Shown in pieces: positions 16,552 to 25,689 of a DNA stretch of 64,000 nt. Within the stretch, counting starts at the first letter, position 1; each line of letters opens with the position of its first letter. The translations under genes were made by a program, and so were the position numbers. Source of the stretch: Planctomycetota bacterium (GTDB taxonomy: Bacteria; Planctomycetota; J058; JAJDCQ01); assembly GCA_029260755.1 (NCBI GenBank), contig JAJDCQ010000059.1:24084-88083 (forward strand), given 5' to 3'. The notes under the pieces were generated by a model. That model was not told the DNA's origin. It did no database searches and worked only from the letters and a program-made list of their open reading frames with translations.

Positions 16552-17757
16552 CTACCCGGTCACCGCCGCTCGCTCGGCGAGGACCTCTCGGAAGAGGGCG
16601 ACGGTCGAGTCGGCGGCGCTCGCCAGGGAGTAGGTGGCGAGGACGTGGTCGTGCGCGGCGCGGCCGAGGCGGCGGCGGCGGTCGGGGTCCTCGAGGAGGG
16701 CGACGATCGCATCGGCGAGCGCGCCGGCGTCGGACGGAGGGACGAGGAGGGCCGAGTCGGGGTCGGCGCCGCCGCCGAGCGCCTCGACGTTCGAGGGGAT
16801 CGACGTGGCGACGATGCCGACGCCGACGGCCGAGGCCTCGAGGAGCGCGTTCGGGAGGCCCTCGCGGAGCGAGGGAAACACGAAGAGGTCGGCGACCCGG
16901 AGGTAGTCGGGCACGTTGCCGACCGAGCCGCGCCACTGCACCGCGCCGCGCGGGAAGCGCGCGAGCCAGCGATCGAGGCGGGCGCGGTCGGCGCCGTCGG
17001 CGGGCTTGCCGAGGATGATCAGGACGGGGCGGAGCGAGCCGGTCCGCTCGCCGACCCGGAGCCAGGCCTCGAAGAGGGCGTCGGGCGCCTTGTGGGGGTC
17101 GAGGCGTCCGACGAAGACGACGCACGGACGGTCGGGGAGGTGGAGGTCGTGCCGGAGGGTGCGTCGCTCGGTCTCGTCGCGGAGCGGACGGAAGCGGTCG
17201 GCGTCGATCCCGTTCGGGATGACGCGCAGGCGCGTCGGATCGGCGCCCTCCCCGGCGACGTAGTCGCGCGTGGCCGCGCTCACCGAGACGATCCGGTCGG
17301 CGCCGAGGATGAGGCGCGAGAAGAGGCGCCCGCCGAGGAGGCTCCGGATCCAGCCGATGTGCCAGTCGTTGACCATCCGCACGACGAGGGCGCGCCCCGT
17401 CGCCCGCGCGGCGATCGCGGCCGGGATCGCGCCGAGGCCGTAGCCGGCGAGGACGTCGGCGGACGGGGCGAGGCTCGTCGCCACGGCCGCCGTGCCGCCG
17501 ACGAAGAAGGCCCCGTTCACGGCCGTCCCGCCGAAGAGGCGCGGGAGGGGGACGCGCGACACCGGGACGCCGACGATCCGGTGATGGAGGGGCTCGCCGG
17601 TCGAGGAGGAGCGGCGCCGGAGGACCTCGCCGACGTAGGCGCAGGTCACGATGCGCATCCGGACGCCGCGGGCGGCGAGGAGCGGGACGATCGACCGGAA
17701 CTGGCCCTCGGTGCCGCCGCGGCTGTCGAGGAACGGGATGACGCTCACGACGCGCAT
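16552..17757 (-). CDS. GT4 family glycosyltransferase
   Basis: 401 residues, complete GT-B layout. The N-terminal acceptor domain begins MRVVSVIPFLDSRGGTEGQF with the typical Gly-Gly loop. The C-terminal donor domain holds VIPNGIDADRF, VVFVGRLDPHKAPDALFEAW and the sugar-nucleotide motif FPSLREGLPNALLEASAVG, with the E-x7-E pair of family 4. It retains anomeric configuration by family rule. Donor and acceptor are unknown. The start overlaps the previous gene's end by 13 bp and its stop is 13 bp before the fusion gene, so they are one operon. Confidence 0.92.
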   Translation of the reverse strand: MRVVSVIPFLDSRGGTEGQFRSIVPLLAARGVRMRIVTCAYVGEVLRRRSSSTGEPLHHRIVGVPVSRVPLPRLFGGTAVNGAFFVGGTAAVATSLAPSADVLAGYGLGAIPAAIAARATGRALVVRMVNDWHIGWIRSLLGGRLFSRLILGADRIVSVSAATRDYVAGEGADPTRLRVIPNGIDADRFRPLRDETERRTLRHDLHLPDRPCVVFVGRLDPHKAPDALFEAWLRVGERTGSLRPVLIILGKPADGADRARLDRWLARFPRGAVQWRGSVGNVPDYLRVADLFVFPSLREGLPNALLEASAVGVGIVATSIPSNVEALGGGADPDSALLVPPSDAGALADAIVALLEDPDRRRRLGRAAHDHVLATYSLASAADSTVALFREVLAERAAVTG

Positions 17758-18950
17758 CGCGGCGCCTCGGACACGCAGGTCCGGTAGGTCTCGACGAGGG
17801 CGGCGATGGATCGGTCCCAGCGGAAGCGCTCGACGAGGGAGCGGCGGGCATCCGCGTTCGACGTCTCGTCCCCGGCGAGCGAGGCACGATCGGCGAGCGC
17901 CGCGCCGATCCCGGCCGCGAGCCGATCCGGGTCCTCACTCGGCACGACCCGAACCCGATCCCCGAGCTCGGCCGCGAGGCCGCAAGCGTCGGTGACGATG
18001 CTCGGCGTGCCGACGAGGAGCGCCTCGAGGAGGCTGGCCGGCTGGTTCTCGGAGCGGGAGGGCAGGACGATCACGTCGGCGGCCCGAAGCGCCGAGGCGC
18101 GCTCGCCGAGCCCATCGAGCTGCCCGGTGAAGACGACCCGATCGGCGATGCCGAGGGCGGCGGCGCGAGCGGAGAGGGCATCGCGGCAGCCATCGTCCGG
18201 ACCCGCGAAGAGGAGCGACGCGCCGGCGAGGGACGCCGGGAGACGCGCAAACGCCTCGAGGAGGACGTCGGGGCCCTTCACCGGATGGAGGCGGCCGAGG
18301 AACCCGACGACCGGCCGGTCGGCATCGATGCCATGCCGCGACCGGAACGCGACCGGGTCGGCCGGAGCATCGGCGATCGCCGCATCGATCCCGTTCGGGA
18401 TCACCACGATCCGCGCGTCCGCCACCCCGAACGCCCGGTAGTGCGCCCGCTCGAGCTCGGTCTGCGCATGGAGCCGCGCGGCCCCGTCGACGAGCCGACG
18501 TCCGAGGAGAGCATCCCAGACGCGCTTCGCCGCGGTCCGCCCGAGCTCCGCCGGCATGCCACCCCGAGCGCTCAGGACGTAGGGAACGCGCCCGCGCCGA
18601 AGGGTCGGCCAGGCGGCCGCGTTCAACGTCGTGCGCACATCGTGGAGGTGGACCACGTCGTGAAGGCGGACGAGCCGCGCGAAGGCGCCCGGAAGCTCCA
18701 CCGGAAGAAACGCCCGACGCCAGGCGAGCTCGTTGCTGATGTTCCGGAAGCGGTGAACCGTCAGCCCATCGACCCGCTCCACCTCGGCCCCCGCCCGGCT
18801 CGAAGCATCCCGAGCATCCGTCGTGACGACGGTGACGATGTGCCCGGCCGCCGCGAGCCGCCGCGTGATCTCGACCCCGGCGCGGACGGAGCCCCCGTAG
18901 GCCCACGCCGGCGCGAAGTAGGGGATGACGTAGAGGATGCGAAGGGGCAT
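17745..18950 (-). CDS. GT4 family glycosyltransferase
   Basis: 401 residues from the ATG of MPLRILYVIPYFAPAW, the canonical GT4 opening; a GTG 57 bp upstream would add a non-conserved stretch. HLHDVRTTLN in the acceptor half and VIPNGID, VVGFLGRLHPVKGPDVLLEA, then LPSRSENQPASLLEALLVG in the donor half identify the family. The E-x7-E pair is partly altered (SENQPASLLEA). Part of the minus-strand operon 20349 to 12574. Acceptor and donor unknown; role in assembling the surface glycan is inferred from context. Confidence 0.9.
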   Translation of the reverse strand: MPLRILYVIPYFAPAWAYGGSVRAGVEITRRLAAAGHIVTVVTTDARDASSRAGAEVERVDGLTVHRFRNISNELAWRRAFLPVELPGAFARLVRLHDVVHLHDVRTTLNAAAWPTLRRGRVPYVLSARGGMPAELGRTAAKRVWDALLGRRLVDGAARLHAQTELERAHYRAFGVADARIVVIPNGIDAAIADAPADPVAFRSRHGIDADRPVVGFLGRLHPVKGPDVLLEAFARLPASLAGASLLFAGPDDGCRDALSARAAALGIADRVVFTGQLDGLGERASALRAADVIVLPSRSENQPASLLEALLVGTPSIVTDACGLAAELGDRVRVVPSEDPDRLAAGIGAALADRASLAGDETSNADARRSLVERFRWDRSIAALVETYRTCVSEAPRCAS

Positions 18951-18990
18951 CGACGGGGCACCGAGGTCGTGCAGAACGACACCGTAACCC

Positions 18991-20349
18991 TCAGCGCGGT
19001 CGGCCACAACCGTCGTCGGCGCCCGCCCTGGAGGGTCCGACGTGGTGGCGAACGAACGCGTCGACGAGCGCGACGCTGTCGCTCTCCTCGGGAACGTGGA
19101 AGAAGCGACGCAGGAACCGCCGTCGAGCGCGACCGAGCTCGTCGTCGATCGCCGCGGTGTCGGCGTCGCCCTCGGCGCGGCGAAGGAGCTCGCGCCACCC
19201 GTTGGACTCCTCGAGGATGCGGAAGAGGCGGCGAGCCTCGAGGTCGGTCGTATCGATCATGAGGCGGTCGCGGGGCCACACCGCGTCTCCCCACGCCGGG
19301 ACGGCGATGACCGCCCGGGTCAGGAGCGACTCGAGGAGCGCGAGCGAGTTGAAGCCGAGGACGAGTCGAGCCCGGGCGAGCAGCGGCGGAAGCGGCTCGG
19401 TGACCTTCACGGTGACCGCGTGGCCCGCGGGTGCGATCGCGGCGAGGAGGCGCTCGACGTTCGCGGCGTCCTCGGCGTTCTTGCATTTGATGATCGGCTC
19501 GAGGCCGCGCGCGACGAGCGCCGGGGATGCCTCGACGAGCTCGGCCGCCGCGGCGCGGAACGTCTCGGGCGAGCGGTAGCGCGGCGAGGCGTAGGAGAGC
19601 AAGACGACGGCGTCCCGCCTCGCCGGCGCGGGGAGCTCCATGTCGTGCCACGGGGCGAGACGCGGCGCTCCGGTGAGCCAGACGCGATCCGGAGGGCAAG
19701 CCCCCGAAGCCTCGAGCACCTCGCGGGTGCGCTCTCCGAAGACCGCGACGGGTCCGGAGAACCGGAGGCCAGCCCGACGATGGCGAGCGACCGTCGTGGC
19801 GAGGCTCCCTGGGATCGTATGGTTCTCCTTGAGGAGGACCAGGAACGGGACGCCGAGCCGACCGCACGCGCGGCGGAGCGACTCGTCCTGCCAGTAGTCG
19901 ATGTTCGCGGACATGATGGCGCCGACGTCGTGTCGACGGACCGCGAGGCGAACGAAGTCGAGGGCGAACCGGTCGGTCAGGCGACGGGCACGGTCGTAGC
20001 GTCCACCCCCGTAGGTGAGGTGGTAGGTCTGCTGCCGCATCTCCTTGGGAACCCACGCGGCCTGCAGGCGACCGACGATGGCCGACGAGACGGTCAGGTA
20101 GCGGACCGAGCCGCGCCGACGAAGCTCGGCTATGTCCTTGTCGAAGAGCAACCGCTCGATGCAGAGGACGACCGGTGGGCCCGCGCCGCCGCCTTCGTCC
20201 GAGATATAGCTGGCGGCGAGATCGGCGGCGACGCTCGGACCGACGAGCCGGGCCACGGCGCCGAGGATGCGCGGATGGCCGACGAGGTGCTGGCGAAGCG
20301 AGGCGGCCAGGCGGCCGACGACGCTGGCGGTCTGGGCCGGAGCGCTCAT
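18991..20349 (-). CDS. GT-B-like surface-carbohydrate protein of uncertain activity
   Basis: 452 residues. I do not recognise a precise family. The C-terminal half has features of GT-B or CDP-glycerol-transferase-like capsule enzymes: a Lys-rich strand (EPIIKCKN), a region listing stored positions and GFNSLALLESLLTRAVIAVPAWGD, which resembles the donor-site loop 'S-x-x-x-E-x-x-x-x-x-x-P-V'. The N-terminal half contains LLKENHTIPGS and VWLTGAPRLAP. No signal peptide or membrane helix. It is the first gene of the minus-strand operon that continues with GT4 genes, the fusion gene and a sulfotransferase. Best guess: a glycosyl- or polyol-phosphate transferase. The ATG used (MSAPAQTAS) has GAGA upstream; a start 39 bp earlier is possible. 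Confidence 0.7.
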   Translation of the reverse strand: MSAPAQTASVVGRLAASLRQHLVGHPRILGAVARLVGPSVAADLAASYISDEGGGAGPPVVLCIERLLFDKDIAELRRRGSVRYLTVSSAIVGRLQAAWVPKEMRQQTYHLTYGGGRYDRARRLTDRFALDFVRLAVRRHDVGAIMSANIDYWQDESLRRACGRLGVPFLVLLKENHTIPGSLATTVARHRRAGLRFSGPVAVFGERTREVLEASGACPPDRVWLTGAPRLAPWHDMELPAPARRDAVVLLSYASPRYRSPETFRAAAAELVEASPALVARGLEPIIKCKNAEDAANVERLLAAIAPAGHAVTVKVTEPLPPLLARARLVLGFNSLALLESLLTRAVIAVPAWGDAVWPRDRLMIDTTDLEARRLFRILEESNGWRELLRRAEGDADTAAIDDELGRARRRFLRRFFHVPEESDSVALVDAFVRHHVGPSRAGADDGCGRPR

Positions 20350-20396
20350 CGAGGTCTCACGATACCTTGGGGCCCATCGACTCGCCACCGCACCCG

Positions 20397-20425
20397 TTGC
20401 GGAATCCGTCCCGCCGAACTAGCTT
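20397..20425 (+). promoter_or_regulatory. Possible promoter of the pse operon
   Basis: TTGCGG (20397-20402), 17-bp spacer, TAGCTT (20420-20425); the GTG start of the first gene is 6 nt further on and lacks a Shine-Dalgarno. Both boxes are weak. Confidence 0.3.
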
Positions 20426-20431
20426 CCATTC

Positions 20432-21223
20432 GTGATCGTCGCCATCGTCCAGGCCCGGATGGGCTCCACGCGGCTGCCCGGGAAGGTGCTCGCGACCGTC
20501 GGCGAGAGCCGGACGATCCTCGGGCTCCTTCTGGAACGACTCGCTCGCTCGGAGCGACTGGACCGCGTGGTCGTGGCGACCACCGACGACCCGGGCGATG
20601 ACCCGGTCGAGGCGCTGGTTCGACACGCGGGCGGCCACGTCTTTCGGGGAAGTCGCGATGACGTTCTCGACCGGTACTGGCGAGCCGCCCGAGCGCACGA
20701 GGCCGACGCGGTCGTCCGCATCACGGCCGACTGTCCGTTCATGGATCCCGCGATCGTCGATGCGGTCGTCGACCGCTGGGAGGGCTCGCAGCGGCGCCTC
20801 GACTACGTGGCCAACCGATTCCCGGTGAACCGATGGCCCGACGGCACCGGCGTCGAGCTGATCGGAGCGGCGGCGCTCGAGCGAACGTGGCGCGAGGCGG
20901 TCACCGACCCGGAGCGCGAGCACGTGACGCAGTACATTCGAAAGCACCCGGAGCTCTTCGAGATGGGAACGATCGAGCGACGGGACGATCGGTCGGCCCT
21001 TCGCCTCACCGTCGACCATCCCTGCGACCTCGACCTCATCCGTGCGATCTGGTCGCGCCTGTTCCCCGACCACGGCAGTCACTTCGGCCTCGAACGGGTC
21101 CTCGAGGTGCTGGATCGGGAGCCCGAGCTCGCCGCGCTGAATGCGCACATCTCCCCGAGCGAGGGGCTCGTTCGCTCCGAGGAGGCGTGGGCGCGGCGCT
21201 CGCATGAGAAGGGGACCTCATGA
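20432..21223 (+). CDS. pseF: Cytidylyltransferase of the SpsF/PseF type
   Basis: 263 residues. It opens IVAIVQARMGSTRLPGKVL (2-20), the nucleotide-binding motif of SpsF-like cytidylyltransferases, with RITADCPFMDP (about 97-107) holding the metal-binding Asp. PseF and NeuA relatives use CTP to activate nonulosonic acids as CMP-sugars. In this position, first in an operon with an ATP-grasp gene, a nonulosonate synthase and PseG, a CMP-pseudaminate (or related) synthetase is the natural reading; the symbol rests on context as much as on sequence. Overlaps the next gene by 4 bp. GTG start. Confidence 0.8.
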   Translation: MIVAIVQARMGSTRLPGKVLATVGESRTILGLLLERLARSERLDRVVVATTDDPGDDPVEALVRHAGGHVFRGSRDDVLDRYWRAARAHEADAVVRITADCPFMDPAIVDAVVDRWEGSQRRLDYVANRFPVNRWPDGTGVELIGAAALERTWREAVTDPEREHVTQYIRKHPELFEMGTIERRDDRSALRLTVDHPCDLDLIRAIWSRLFPDHGSHFGLERVLEVLDREPELAALNAHISPSEGLVRSEEAWARRSHEKGTS

Positions 21224-22227
21224 GCGCGACGAAGATCCTCGTGACCGCGGTCGGCGCCCCGCCGGGCCTGGCGGCGTGTCGGTCGCTGGCGGCCGAGGGC
21301 CACGAGCTGGTCGTCGTCGATGTCGACCCCTGGGCCCCCGGGTTGTTCCTGCCGGGCGTCACGGCGCGTCTGGTGCCGCGGGCGGGTGAGGAGGCGGCCT
21401 ACGTCGAGCGGTTGCTCGCGATCTGTCGCGAGGACGGGGTCGGCGCGATCGTCCCTTGCGTCGAGGACGAGGTGGTCGCCATCGCCCGGAATCGTGCGGC
21501 GTTCGCGGCCGCCGGCGTCGGAGTGCTCGTTCCGGAGCCGGAGGTGCTCGATGCCGTCGTCGACAAGCTTCGACTCGTCGAGACGGGCGCGCGGTCGAAC
21601 GTCTCGGTGCCGCGGAGCTGGCCCCTCCAAGGTGCCGGCGCCGAGCCTCCCGCCCCGCCGCCGCTCGTGGTGAAGCGGCGGGCCGGTCACGGCGCCCGCG
21701 ACCTCCACTGGGTCGACGACCTTCCGGGCTGGCGCCGTCTCCTGGCGACGATCGACGACCCGGCGGCGTTCCTCGTTCAGGAGAGGGTCACCGGAGGGGC
21801 GGGGAGCGTCTACGCCGTCGGTCTTCTCTACGACTCCGCCCACCGCCGTCGGGCCACGTTCTGCTCGCGGAGCCTGGCGACGCTGTTTCCGCGCGGCGGA
21901 CCGGCGACGGCTGGTGAGCCGGTCGACGAGCCGGACCTCGTCGCGGCGGCGACGCGGCTCCTCGACGCGACGGGCGGCTGGGTCGGCCCCGCGATGATCG
22001 AGTTCAAGCGCGAAGACGGCGACGGGTCGTTTCATCTCCTCGACGTCAACCCGCGGATCTGGGGATACAGCCAGCTCGCCACCGCCTGCGGGATCAACTT
22101 CGCCCATCTGACGGCGGAGCTCGCCCTCGGCCGTGAGCTCGGCGCCGTGCCGTCGTCCTGGCCGACGGACGTCCTCCTCGTCCGGACGCCGACCGACCGC
22201 ATCATCCGTCGAGAGGACCTGCCTTGA
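21220..22227 (+). CDS. ATP-grasp ligase in nonulosonic acid operon
   Basis: 335 residues. N-terminal Rossmann-like pre-ATP-grasp domain (KILVTAVGAPPGLAACRSLA), as in the carbamoyl-phosphate-synthase-like/PylC group. ATP-grasp core: PLVVKRRAGHGARDLHW (the Lys-containing strand), FLVQERVTGG, and the metal-binding end MIEFKREDGD...FHLLDVNPRIWG with Glu and Asn. Such enzymes join a carboxylate to an amine or thiol through an acyl-phosphate. The operon (4-bp overlaps on both sides) makes a nonulosonic acid, and PseH, the usual N-acetyltransferase, is absent, so attaching an acyl or aminoacyl group to the amino sugar is a reasonable guess. That guess is inference only. Confidence 0.85.
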   Translation: MSATKILVTAVGAPPGLAACRSLAAEGHELVVVDVDPWAPGLFLPGVTARLVPRAGEEAAYVERLLAICREDGVGAIVPCVEDEVVAIARNRAAFAAAGVGVLVPEPEVLDAVVDKLRLVETGARSNVSVPRSWPLQGAGAEPPAPPPLVVKRRAGHGARDLHWVDDLPGWRRLLATIDDPAAFLVQERVTGGAGSVYAVGLLYDSAHRRRATFCSRSLATLFPRGGPATAGEPVDEPDLVAAATRLLDATGGWVGPAMIEFKREDGDGSFHLLDVNPRIWGYSQLATACGINFAHLTAELALGRELGAVPSSWPTDVLLVRTPTDRIIRREDLP

Positions 22228-23267
22228 GCGGAGCGGATCGTTTCCGGATCGGAGCGCGCGAGGTCGGCTCGGGTCGGCCCTGCTTCGTCATCGCGGAGAT
22301 CGGGAGCAACCACGGCGGCGAGCTCGAGACGGCGCGGCGATTGATCGTCGAGTCCGCCGACGCCGGCGCGGACGCCGTGAAGTTCCAGACGTTCCGTGCC
22401 GACGAGATCGTCAGCCGTCGGCGGCGGCCGGAGGTGCACGAGCTGCTCCGCGGGCTCGAGCTTCCGGCGGACTGGCACGCGCCGCTACGTGACGCGGCGG
22501 GCGCGAACGGCGTCGAGTTCCTCTCGACGCCATTCGATCCTCGGAGCGCCGATCTCGTTCGCTCGGTCGATCCGCCGGCCTACAAGATCGCATCCGGCGA
22601 CGTCACGAACATGCCGCTCCTCCGACACGTCGGCGCGTTCGGACGTCCGGTGCTCCTGTCCGTCGGCGCGGCCACCGAGGACGAGATCGCCGCGGCGGTC
22701 GCGACCCTCCGCGCGGCCGGCGTCGAGGCGCTCGTCCTGCTCCAGTGCGTCGTCAGCTATCCGACGCCGGTCGAGGCCGCGAACATCCGGGTGCTCGACT
22801 GGCTCCGGGCGCGATTCGACCTCCCCGTCGGCTACTCCGATCACAGCCCCGGCGTTCTCGTTCCCCTCGGGGCCGTCGCCAGAGGCGCCTGCGTGATCGA
22901 GAAGCACGTCACCTACGACCGGACGGCCGACGGCCCTGACCATGCGTTCGCGCTCGAGATCTCAGAGCTCCGCCGGATGGTCGAAGAGATCCGGACGCTC
23001 GAAGCGGCCCTCGGTACCGGCGTGAAGGACGTCGCCGACGTCGAGAGAGACGCGCGCTGGCGGGCGCGGCGTGGCCTCTACGCGAGGCGGGCCGTCCGCA
23101 AGGGCGAGGTGTTCGGCGCCGCGGACATAGCCATCCTCCGGCCAGCCGAAGGCCTCGCGCCGAGCGAGCTCGAACGGGTGATCGGATCGCGGGCGGCACG
23201 CGACGTCGACGCGCTCGCGCCGATCGAAGCCCAGGACCTCGTCGAGCGGGACGGCCCGACGTCGTGA
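22224..23267 (+). CDS. pseI: Nonulosonic acid synthase, PseI/NeuB family with SAF domain
   Basis: 347 residues. TIM-barrel NeuB domain (about 10-260): FVIAEIGSNHGGELETAR with the metal-binding region, DAVKFQTF, EFLSTPFDP, YKIASGDVTNMPLL, VLLQCVVSYPTP, GYSDHSPG and CVIEKHVTYDR. The antifreeze-like SAF domain closes the protein (about 285-345, RRGLYARRAVRKGEVF). The reaction condenses phosphoenolpyruvate with a 6-carbon amino sugar to give a 9-carbon nonulosonic acid. Presence of PseG next door favours the pseudaminate branch over sialic or legionaminic acid. Overlaps both neighbours by 4 bp. Confidence 0.92.
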   Translation: MSGADRFRIGAREVGSGRPCFVIAEIGSNHGGELETARRLIVESADAGADAVKFQTFRADEIVSRRRRPEVHELLRGLELPADWHAPLRDAAGANGVEFLSTPFDPRSADLVRSVDPPAYKIASGDVTNMPLLRHVGAFGRPVLLSVGAATEDEIAAAVATLRAAGVEALVLLQCVVSYPTPVEAANIRVLDWLRARFDLPVGYSDHSPGVLVPLGAVARGACVIEKHVTYDRTADGPDHAFALEISELRRMVEEIRTLEAALGTGVKDVADVERDARWRARRGLYARRAVRKGEVFGAADIAILRPAEGLAPSELERVIGSRAARDVDALAPIEAQDLVERDGPTS

Positions 23268-24199
23268 TCGAGGTCCGGATCCTCGTCGATGCGGGACGCC
23301 AGGTCGGGCTCGGTCATCTGTGCCGCTGCCTCGCGGTCGCGACGGAGCTTCGCCGGCGGGGGGCTCCGGTGGTCGTCTCGGGCAGGATCGAGCGTCCCGC
23401 GGACGAGCTGATCATCGCGGCGGGTCTCGAGTACCGAGCTCTTCCCTCATCGATCGACGCGGACGCGGACGCGGACGCTCTCGTCGGCGCCGGGACGTGC
23501 GTCGCGATCGTCGACCTGGCGCCCGGCGCCGCGATCGAGCGTTACGAGGCGATCGCCGCCCGCTGCGAACGCCTCGTCGTCCTCGTCGATCGCGACCGAC
23601 GAGAGCTGCCCGGACAGGTCATCGTCGACGCGACCCTCCAGGCGCTCGAGCGTCCCCCGAGACCACGCGAGACCGGGGGCGTCGTGCTCGTCGGGCCCGG
23701 TCACGCGCCGATGGACGCGGCGTTCTCGACGGCGCGCGCCGCGGCGGCGCCGGTCGGCGAGCTCGCCCGGATCTTGGTCACGATGGGCGGGACCGACCTC
23801 GCCGGCGCGAGCGGCTGGATCGCCGACGCGCTCGCGGCGCCCGGACGCACGATCGTCCCGGTCCGGGGCGTCGCGCCCGCCGCGATGGCCGACCTCCTCG
23901 CGGCGGCCGACCTCGTCGTGTGCCCCGGGGGGACGACCGCCTATCAGGCGGCCTGCGTCGGCGCGCCGATGCTCCTCGTCCCTCAGGTGGCGAGTCAACT
24001 CGACAGCGCGGGTCGGATCGCGGCGACGGGCGCGGCTCGCCTGGTCGGCCTGGCCGACGAGGTCGACGCGGCGGCGATCGCGGTGGCCGCCGCGGCGGTG
24101 GAGGCCGCGCCGATCCGGACCGCGATGCGAGCCGCCGGACGCGCGCTCTGCGACGGACGGGGCGCAGCGCGGATCGCCGACGCAATCGGCGCGCTCTGA
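23264..24199 (+). CDS. pseG: UDP-sugar hydrolase PseG
   Basis: 311 residues, GTG start in a GTGA overlap with pseI. The N-terminal RILVDAGRQVGLGHLCRCLA carries the glycine loop and His18, the position of the catalytic His of PseG. C-terminal GT-B-like half: ILVTMGGTDLAGAS and VVCPGGTTAYQAACVGAPML. The enzyme removes UDP from UDP-2,4-diacetamido-2,4,6-trideoxy-altrose before the PseI step. It lacks the fused PseH acetyltransferase domain that some species have at the C-terminus; the frame ends right after the GT-B fold. Its stop abuts the stop of convergent pseC with no gap. Confidence 0.88.
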   Translation: MIEVRILVDAGRQVGLGHLCRCLAVATELRRRGAPVVVSGRIERPADELIIAAGLEYRALPSSIDADADADALVGAGTCVAIVDLAPGAAIERYEAIAARCERLVVLVDRDRRELPGQVIVDATLQALERPPRPRETGGVVLVGPGHAPMDAAFSTARAAAAPVGELARILVTMGGTDLAGASGWIADALAAPGRTIVPVRGVAPAAMADLLAAADLVVCPGGTTAYQAACVGAPMLLVPQVASQLDSAGRIAATGAARLVGLADEVDAAAIAVAAAAVEAAPIRTAMRAAGRALCDGRGAARIADAIGAL

Positions 24200-25396
24200 T
24201 CAGGCGGTCGCGGTGACGTCGAGGGCCGCGCGGAGGCGTTCGAGGACACGGGCCTGCTCGTCGGCGGTGAGCCCGACGAAGAGGGGGAGGGTCAGCCCGC
24301 GCCCGGCGTGGTCCTCGGCGCCGGGGAGGTCGTCGGCCGACGCGCCGAACCGATCGCGATAGAACGGATGGTGGTGCAGCGGGACGTAGTGGACCTGGAC
24401 GCCGATTCCGTCGGCCCGGAGACGATCGAAGACGGCGCGACGACGGCGCCGGGCGCTGGCGACAGGCCCGAGGATCCGGACCACGTAGAGGTGATAGGCG
24501 GACCGCGCGCCCGGCTCGGCCGCGTCGCCGACCGGCGCCAGCTCGGGGAAGCGCTCCGCGAGGGCGGCGTCGTAGCGCGCGGCTGCCGATCGACGTGACT
24601 CGACGAAGGTCTCGAGGCGGTCGAGCTGACTGCGACCAAGCGCGCACTGCAGGTCGGTGATCCGGTAGTTGAAGCCGAGCCCGGCGACCTGATATCGCCA
24701 CGCGGCGCCCGCGTCGGCGGAGTCGTCGTCGCCATCGCGAAGGACGGCGTGGTGCCGGAGCGCCCGGAGCCGCGCCGCGAGCTCGACATCGTCGGTGGCG
24801 ACGGCGCCCCCCTCGCCGGTCGTGATCGCCTTCACCGGGTGAAACGAGAAGACGGTCGCGCGCGAGCGGGGGTGCGATCCGACCGGGTGACCTCCGGCGT
24901 GCCGACTCCCGAGGGCATGACAGGCGTCCTCCACGAGCACCGCGCCGGCGGCCTCGGCGAGGTCGGCGAGCCCGTCGAGGTCGCAGGGGCGTCCGGCGAA
25001 GTGGACCGCGGCGACGACCCGTGGGCGATCGCAGCGGGCGAGTGCCCGCTCCAGCGAATCGGGATCGAGGTTACCCGTCTCGGGGTCGACGTCGGCGATG
25101 ACCGGGCGCGCGCCGGCGAGCACGGCTGCGGCCGCCGTGGCGACGAACGTGTTCGCCGGAACGACGACGTCGTCGCCCGGACCAACGCCGAGCGCGGCGT
25201 AGAGGGCGTGGAGCGCGGCCGTGCCGCTCGAGACGACGACGGTCTCCGAGGATCCCACCGCGGCCGCGAGCGCTCGCTCGAAGGCCGCGACCTCCGGCCC
25301 CTGGGTGAGCATCCGGGAGCGAAGGACGCGAACGACCGCGTCGACGTCGCTCTCGTCGATCGACTGACGCCCGTAGGGGATGCTCGGCTCGGTCAT
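24200..25396 (-). CDS. pseC: UDP-4-amino-4,6-dideoxy-N-acetyl-altrosamine transaminase (DegT family)
   Basis: 398 residues. PLP-dependent DegT/DnrJ/EryC1 aminotransferase. The PLP lysine is Lys189 in FSFHPVKAITTGEGG, the classic PseC context; VVSSGTAALHALYAALGV (54-71) binds the phosphate and VEDACHALGSRHAG (155-168) holds the ring-contacting Asp. N-terminal MTEPSIPYGRQSIDESDVDAV is typical. It aminates the 4-keto sugar made by PseB. Upstream on the same strand lies a wrecked second copy of pseB whose stop overlaps this ATG (ATGA), then a wrecked second pseC, then intact pseB. So translation is probably still coupled, now to the residual frame. Confidence 0.93.
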   Translation of the reverse strand: MTEPSIPYGRQSIDESDVDAVVRVLRSRMLTQGPEVAAFERALAAAVGSSETVVVSSGTAALHALYAALGVGPGDDVVVPANTFVATAAAAVLAGARPVIADVDPETGNLDPDSLERALARCDRPRVVAAVHFAGRPCDLDGLADLAEAAGAVLVEDACHALGSRHAGGHPVGSHPRSRATVFSFHPVKAITTGEGGAVATDDVELAARLRALRHHAVLRDGDDDSADAGAAWRYQVAGLGFNYRITDLQCALGRSQLDRLETFVESRRSAAARYDAALAERFPELAPVGDAAEPGARSAYHLYVVRILGPVASARRRRRAVFDRLRADGIGVQVHYVPLHHHPFYRDRFGASADDLPGAEDHAGRGLTLPLFVGLTADEQARVLERLRAALDVTATA

Positions 25397-25565
25397 CCCG
25401 ACGGGGCGAGCAGCGCGCGGATCACGTCGAGCCAGGCGTCGTCCCGGCGGAACACCACCAGCCCCCTCCGAGGCTTCTCGCCGGCGAGGAGCCGCCAGAT
25501 GAACCCTCTCCCGAGGGACACCGTTCGTGCGGTGATCAAGACCGATCGCTCCTCGAGGGCCTCAC
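25393..25565 (-). pseudogene. Internally deleted relic of a second pseB
   Basis: From a GTG at 25563-25565 the minus strand matches the first 43 or so codons of intact pseB (e.g. TCGGTCTTGATCACCG against TCGGTCCTGATCACCG, then CTCGGGAGAGGGTTCATCTGG against TTCGGGAGAGCGTTCATCCGG). A 1-nt deletion near codon 5 shifts the frame. The match then jumps to the last 17 codons (DAWLDV...IRALLAPSG), losing about 800 bp between two places that read Arg-Asp-Asp. The stop overlaps the pseC ATG exactly as intact pseB's stop overlaps the neighbouring GTG. The sequence just upstream (25566-25666) also matches the region upstream of intact pseB, including AGTCTAGCA and GTCGAGCGACC. No functional product is expected. 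Confidence 0.8.
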
Positions 25566-25689
25566 GCGCCGTCTCCTCATCCCACGGTCACGGGCCGACG
25601 GATCGGCCCACGCGAGCCGGAAGTCTAGCAAAACTCCGTCGAGCGACCCACCGCCCTCGGCTCACGAGCCAGCCAAGTCTGGCGACGCC

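Noticed and set aside
13209..17018. 1269-codon plus-strand frame opposite the triple-fusion gene
   Set aside because: No domain, no ribosome binding site; the minus-strand frame has three intact catalytic domains.
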